A stretch of 37,186 nucleotides of DNA from Flavobacteriaceae bacterium (GTDB lineage Bacteria > Bacteroidota > Bacteroidia > Flavobacteriales > Flavobacteriaceae): positions 1-37,186 of the forward strand of contig NZFW01000010.1 in the NCBI GenBank assembly GCA_002690805.1, given 5' to 3'. This document shows positions 33,569 to 37,186 of the stretch, piece after piece. How positions within the stretch are numbered: position 1 is the first letter of the stretch; each line of letters opens with the position of its first letter. The notes beneath the pieces are model-generated. The model had not been told where the DNA came from, searched no databases, and was given only the letters and a program-made list of their open reading frames with translations. Both the position numbers and the translations under genes were made by a program.

Positions 33569-34285
33569 ATGAAGCCGTATAATAATAAAAATTCGCCAAA
33601 AAAAAGTCAAATAAGAACAATGTTCAACTCCATTTCTGGAGAATATGATTTTTTAAACAAATTAATGACTTTTGGAAGCGATACAATTTGGAGAAAAAAG
33701 ATTTATGAAATTGCAAAGAAATCTGATCCCAAAAAAATTCTTGATATAGCAACAGGAACAGCTGACATTGCATTGGAATTATCCAATATACAAAATGCGC
33801 AAGTTGTTGGTATCGACATTTCAGAAAAAATGTTAAAAGTTGGCGAAGAAAAAATATCAAAAAAAAGATTGATGTCAAAAATACATTTACAAATAGGAGA
33901 TGCTGAAAACATTGACTACCCAGACAAATATTTTGATATAATTAGTATTGGATTTGGGGTAAGAAACTTTGAAAATTTAAGAATTGGTTTGAAGGAAGCT
34001 TTTAGAGTTTTAAAAAAAAATGGTAAAATAATTATTCTTGAAACATCTGTTCCTAAAAATATAATTGTAAGATTTTTTTATAAAATATTCACAAGAATTT
34101 TTATACCCACTCTTGGTAAATTTTTCTCTGAAGACAAAGCTGCTTATAGTTACTTACAAAAATCTGCTGAAAAATTTCCTTCAGGTGAAGATTTTGTTTT
34201 AATTCTTCAAACTATTGGATTCAAAAACGCTAACATTCAGGAACAACTGTTTGGTGCAACATCAATTTATACTGCTGAAAAATAA
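33569..34285 (+). CDS. ubiE: Demethylmenaquinone methyltransferase
   Basis: The 238-residue SAM-dependent methyltransferase (UbiE/MenG family) performs the last step of menaquinone synthesis. The SAM site is ILDIATGTADIALEL (57-71), followed by VVGIDISEKML and GDAENIDYPDKYFDIISIGF. The family block GVRNFENLRIGLKEAFRVLK and the late SEDKAAYSYLQKSAEKFPSG are complete. In a Bacteroidota genome with menF and menD next to it, its product is menaquinone rather than ubiquinone, so menG is an equally valid name. The menF start follows directly after the stop without a gap, which suggests coupled translation. Confidence 0.95.
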   Translation: MKPYNNKNSPKKSQIRTMFNSISGEYDFLNKLMTFGSDTIWRKKIYEIAKKSDPKKILDIATGTADIALELSNIQNAQVVGIDISEKMLKVGEEKISKKRLMSKIHLQIGDAENIDYPDKYFDIISIGFGVRNFENLRIGLKEAFRVLKKNGKIIILETSVPKNIIVRFFYKIFTRIFIPTLGKFFSEDKAAYSYLQKSAEKFPSGEDFVLILQTIGFKNANIQEQLFGATSIYTAEK

Positions 34286-35353
34286 ATGGACTTCAACATT
34301 AAATTAAATAAAATCTCAAATGAGAATTTTTTCAATAATCTTAAATTTTATCATAAACAAAATACACCATTTATAGCGTACAGAAAAAAACAATCCAACG
34401 ATTTACATTGCCATGTCGATGAAAAACCAATAGAATTAAGGTCAATTAGCAATGTTAGATGTGGATTTGTATTCATGCCATTTGATAAAAACAATACTGG
34501 CTATCAACTTGGATTGGAGCATTCTTATATTACCAAGTTAAATCCCAAAATGAGCTCAAACTTGATCTATCCATCAGTTGAAAATTTTATTGATTATAGT
34601 AATCAAAAGAAAGAATATATTAAATGTGTTAATCAAATTAAAGGAAAGCTTGACCTTAATTTTTCAAAAGTAGTATTTACACATATTTTTGAGCTGGAGC
34701 AAAAGGAAATAAATCCGATTCGGTGTTTTAAAAATCTTTTGAATTTAAATTTGGATGCATTATGTTATTTGTTTTTTCATCCTGATATAGGATTTTGGTT
34801 AGGCGCAAGTCCAGAAACTTTAGTGAATTTTGATGGTAACAACTTGGAAACTGTTGCACTTGCCGGTACAAAAAAAATAGAACTTGAAAAATGGTCTTTG
34901 AAAGAAACTCAAGAGCAAAAAATAGTTGAAAAGTATATTCTGGATAAGCTTAAACCTGTCTCTAAAATAATTAATACTACAAAAACAGAAACTATTAAAG
35001 CTGGGAATATTGAACACCTCAAGTCAACAATTACTGCAAAAACAAAATTATCACCAGCGAAACTAATTGACATAATACATCCAACCCCAGCAGTCTGTGG
35101 GTTTCCTTTTGAAAAAGCTGTAAAAGAGATAAACGAAATGGAAAAACATGATCGTTCTTATTACACAGGCTATCTGGGACTTGTCAATAAAAAGTACTGT
35201 GAGACCTATGTTAATTTAAGATGCGCTAGAATTAAAAATGGAAAAGCCACTCTATATTCTGGTGGAGGTATTACAAAAGATAGCGTAGCCGAATCTGAAT
35301 GGAATGAAATTGTTTCCAAGTCCGGAACAATTTTAAAAACATTTTTCAATTAA
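34286..35353 (+). CDS. menF: Isochorismate synthase
   Basis: The 355-residue protein belongs to the chorismate-utilising family. The C-terminal catalytic half shows GFWLGASPETLV, ETVALAGTKK, HPTPAVCGFP, RSYYTGYLGLV, VNLRCARI and YSGGGITKDSVAESEWNE. It converts chorismate to isochorismate, the entry reaction of menaquinone synthesis. The length is nearer to the short single-domain forms than to TrpE or PabB, and there is no lyase fusion. Isochorismate synthase is chosen over anthranilate or aminodeoxychorismate synthase because ubiE and menD flank it, 0 and 33 bases away. Confidence 0.93.
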   Translation: MDFNIKLNKISNENFFNNLKFYHKQNTPFIAYRKKQSNDLHCHVDEKPIELRSISNVRCGFVFMPFDKNNTGYQLGLEHSYITKLNPKMSSNLIYPSVENFIDYSNQKKEYIKCVNQIKGKLDLNFSKVVFTHIFELEQKEINPIRCFKNLLNLNLDALCYLFFHPDIGFWLGASPETLVNFDGNNLETVALAGTKKIELEKWSLKETQEQKIVEKYILDKLKPVSKIINTTKTETIKAGNIEHLKSTITAKTKLSPAKLIDIIHPTPAVCGFPFEKAVKEINEMEKHDRSYYTGYLGLVNKKYCETYVNLRCARIKNGKATLYSGGGITKDSVAESEWNEIVSKSGTILKTFFN

Positions 35354-35386
35354 TATGGAAATTCATTAGTAAATTTGTGAAGAATT

Positions 35387-37159
35387 ATGTTACCTGTAAT
35401 CCCCTCTGCTCAAACCCTGATTCTTTACCTTCAAAAGTATGAAATTACAGATGTGGTTATCTCTCCAGGTTCCCGAAATGCACCACTAGCCATTGGATTT
35501 GCCTCTAATAAAAGCTTTAATTGCTATAGTATAATCGACGAAAGATCGGCAGGGTTTTTTGCGATTGGAATTGCACAGCAAAAGAAGCTACCTGTTGTTC
35601 TTTTATGTACCTCAGGCTCTGCGATTCTCAATTACTATCCAGCTGTATCTGAAGCATATTACAGTGAAATCCCTTTAATTGTTTTATCTGCTGATAGACC
35701 ACAATACAAAATCGGTATTGGTGATGGACAGACAATAAACCAAACAAAAGTTTTTGAAAAAAATATCTCTTACTCAGATAGCTTGATTCAGGATGTTACA
35801 CATCAGACTGAAGAAATTCTAAAAAGTAACAGACAAAGCTTATTAAATAAAGACTCTAATTCAAATTTAATTTTAGATTCACAAAAAGAAATACAAAAGA
35901 AAAATCAAGAAACAATAAAAAAAATCATTTTAAACTGTTTAAATCTAAATAAACCTGTTCATCTAAATATTCCATTTGAGGAGCCATTATATAATTTTAT
36001 TGAAAACCCAAATATTAAAATTCCAAATGTCGAGCAAATTCTATTCGATATTGTTGAAGAGAAAGTAAATTATGCCTCTCTTCAAAAAAACTCTAAAGTA
36101 CTTGTCTTAATTGGATGTCTTAACCCCGGTGTGTTGTCCACAGAAACAGTCAAGTGTTTGGCTAAAAATAAAAAATTTGTTGTTTTAACTGAAACTACAT
36201 CAAATATTTATCACAAATGTTTTTTTAATAACATTGATAAATTAATAGCTCCCATAGAGCATCTAGATAACAAAATTGAGGTTTTTAAAAGTCTTAAACC
36301 TGAACTGCTGATTACGATTGGAGGAATGGTAGTATCAAAAAAAATAAAAACTTTTTTAAGAAATTCTACAAACATCAAACATATTCATCTAGGGACTAAA
36401 AATGCTAATGACACTTACTTCAAAAATGTTTCGCAACTAAAGGTTGATCCCAACAAATTTTTTTCAAAGTTTTCTTCATCAGAAAGCCAAATCTCGAACT
36501 ATTATGTTGATTGGGAAAAAATTCTATCTAAAAGAGAAATTGCACACAAAAAGTTTATAAAAAAAATACAATTTTCCGATTTATTAGCATATTCTTTAAT
36601 AGTAGATAAAATTCCGAAATACACTCAAATTCAAGCAGCAAATAGCTCAACAATAAGATACTTACAACTTTTTAAAATGAGGTATAATAATGTTATGTAT
36701 TGCAATAGAGGAACGAGTGGAATCGACGGGTCTACATCTACAGCTGTTGGCGCTTCTGTTGTTAGTTCAGACCCTGTTTTATTAATCACTGGTGACTTGA
36801 GTTTTTTTTATGATGTAAATGGATTATGGAATAATTACGTGAGTCCAAATTTTAGAATAATAATTATTAATAATGGTGGTGGTGGAATTTTTAGGATTCT
36901 TCCAGGATTTCAAAATACAAAATTATTTACCAAATACATTGAAACAAGCCAAAACCTAAAAGCAAAACAAATTGCCAAACTTCATGGATTCACCTACCAA
37001 AACAAAAAAACAAAGTTAGGTTTAAAACTAGCACTAAAAAGTTTTTTTAAGACTTCATCAAAACCCAAAATATTAGAAATTTCCACTAACTCTGAAATCA
37101 GCTCTGATACATTAAAATCCTACTTCAAATTTTTGTCAAAGTCAGATTCGGATCGTTAA
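35387..37159 (+). CDS. menD: SEPHCHC synthase (menaquinone pathway)
   Basis: The 590-residue enzyme joins isochorismate with the succinyl semialdehyde unit made from 2-oxoglutarate, using thiamine diphosphate. The N-terminal ThDP domain has VVISPGSRNAPLAIGF (23-38), catalytic Glu52 in DERSAGF, and SGSAILNYYPAVSEAYY. The magnesium-binding domain shows GDLSFFYDVNGLWN and IIINNGGGGIFRILPG. It is longer than E. coli MenD (556); a polar, low-complexity stretch at about 143-178 (NRQSLLNKDSNSNLILDSQK) looks like a linker. The gene is third in the ubiE-menF-menD cluster; menB or other later genes may follow beyond the window. Confidence 0.95.
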   Translation: MLPVIPSAQTLILYLQKYEITDVVISPGSRNAPLAIGFASNKSFNCYSIIDERSAGFFAIGIAQQKKLPVVLLCTSGSAILNYYPAVSEAYYSEIPLIVLSADRPQYKIGIGDGQTINQTKVFEKNISYSDSLIQDVTHQTEEILKSNRQSLLNKDSNSNLILDSQKEIQKKNQETIKKIILNCLNLNKPVHLNIPFEEPLYNFIENPNIKIPNVEQILFDIVEEKVNYASLQKNSKVLVLIGCLNPGVLSTETVKCLAKNKKFVVLTETTSNIYHKCFFNNIDKLIAPIEHLDNKIEVFKSLKPELLITIGGMVVSKKIKTFLRNSTNIKHIHLGTKNANDTYFKNVSQLKVDPNKFFSKFSSSESQISNYYVDWEKILSKREIAHKKFIKKIQFSDLLAYSLIVDKIPKYTQIQAANSSTIRYLQLFKMRYNNVMYCNRGTSGIDGSTSTAVGASVVSSDPVLLITGDLSFFYDVNGLWNNYVSPNFRIIIINNGGGGIFRILPGFQNTKLFTKYIETSQNLKAKQIAKLHGFTYQNKKTKLGLKLALKSFFKTSSKPKILEISTNSEISSDTLKSYFKFLSKSDSDR

Positions 37160-37186
37160 ATAAAGCCTTATATTTATCAAAAAAAT

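Noticed and set aside
1-37186. CRISPR arrays, toxin-antitoxin or other defence modules, tRNA or rRNA genes
   Set aside because: I looked for regular direct repeats, paired small genes of known families, nucleases beside ATPases, and cloverleaf or rRNA sequences, and saw none.

Overview
The window looks like a chromosomal segment of a low-GC, gene-dense member of the Bacteroidota, most likely a marine Flavobacteriia. Four things point there. First, lineage-typical families are present: a PorP/SprF-like type IX secretion protein, DUF4834, DUF6787, TIGR02757, YfhO, and a TPR/transmembrane/HTH regulator. Second, several genes carry the Bacteroidota -7 promoter element TAnnTTTG. Third, Shine-Dalgarno sequences are weak or absent and several starts are TTG. 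Fourth, the menaquinone genes are clustered. The DNA is strongly AT-rich, and many neighbouring genes overlap by 1-17 bases or sit a few bases apart. I saw no rRNA, tRNA, CRISPR array, intact mobile element or recognisable defence system.

Layout. 1-3240 (minus): a PorP/SprF gene cut by the left edge, a 25-codon membrane peptide candidate, a TPR/HTH regulator, a 51-aa hypothetical ORF and a cysteine-rich lipoprotein. 3237-7678 (minus): parE-parC (topoisomerase IV), overlapping by 4 bases. 7807-9255 (minus): a 2x[4Fe-4S] ferredoxin followed 3 bases later by ychF, divergent from a LuxC-type acyl-CoA reductase (9313-10326). 10430-12770 (plus): serC-serA-DUF6787, two steps of serine synthesis plus a small membrane protein, ending against msrA. 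13399-16814 (plus): a LolD-like ABC ATPase, TIGR02757, a dihydroorotase homologue that has lost its metal ligands, and a serine esterase. 16807-18072 (minus): a membrane-anchored coiled-coil protein and an MBL-fold hydrolase. 18144-19607: a 487-aa cytosolic protein of unknown function. 19609-21487: bcp, nth (without a single cysteine), a 36-aa ORF candidate and an ECF sigma factor. 21655-24432: uvrA. 24424-28494 (minus): DUF4834-YfhO-Wzx-like flippase, all overlapping, probably envelope glycan or lipid work. 28606-32238 (plus): an outer-membrane beta-barrel with a lysine-rich tail, a GNAT protein and mnmE. 32239-32640: no intact gene; it holds a frameshifted tyrosine-recombinase remnant directly behind the mnmE 3' end and a two-way terminator. 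32641-33431 (minus): a lipoprotein and a two-helix membrane protein. 33569-37159 (plus): ubiE/menG-menF-menD for menaquinone.

Most of the window is housekeeping: DNA topology and repair (parCE, nth, uvrA), oxidative damage control (msrA, bcp), serine and menaquinone synthesis, and tRNA modification. I did not find a clear new multi-gene system. The best leads are the recombinase scar at mnmE, the metal-less dihydroorotase, the 487-aa orphan family, the abutting divergent promoters at the ferredoxin gene, the cysteine-free endonuclease III, and the small unannotated ORFs.
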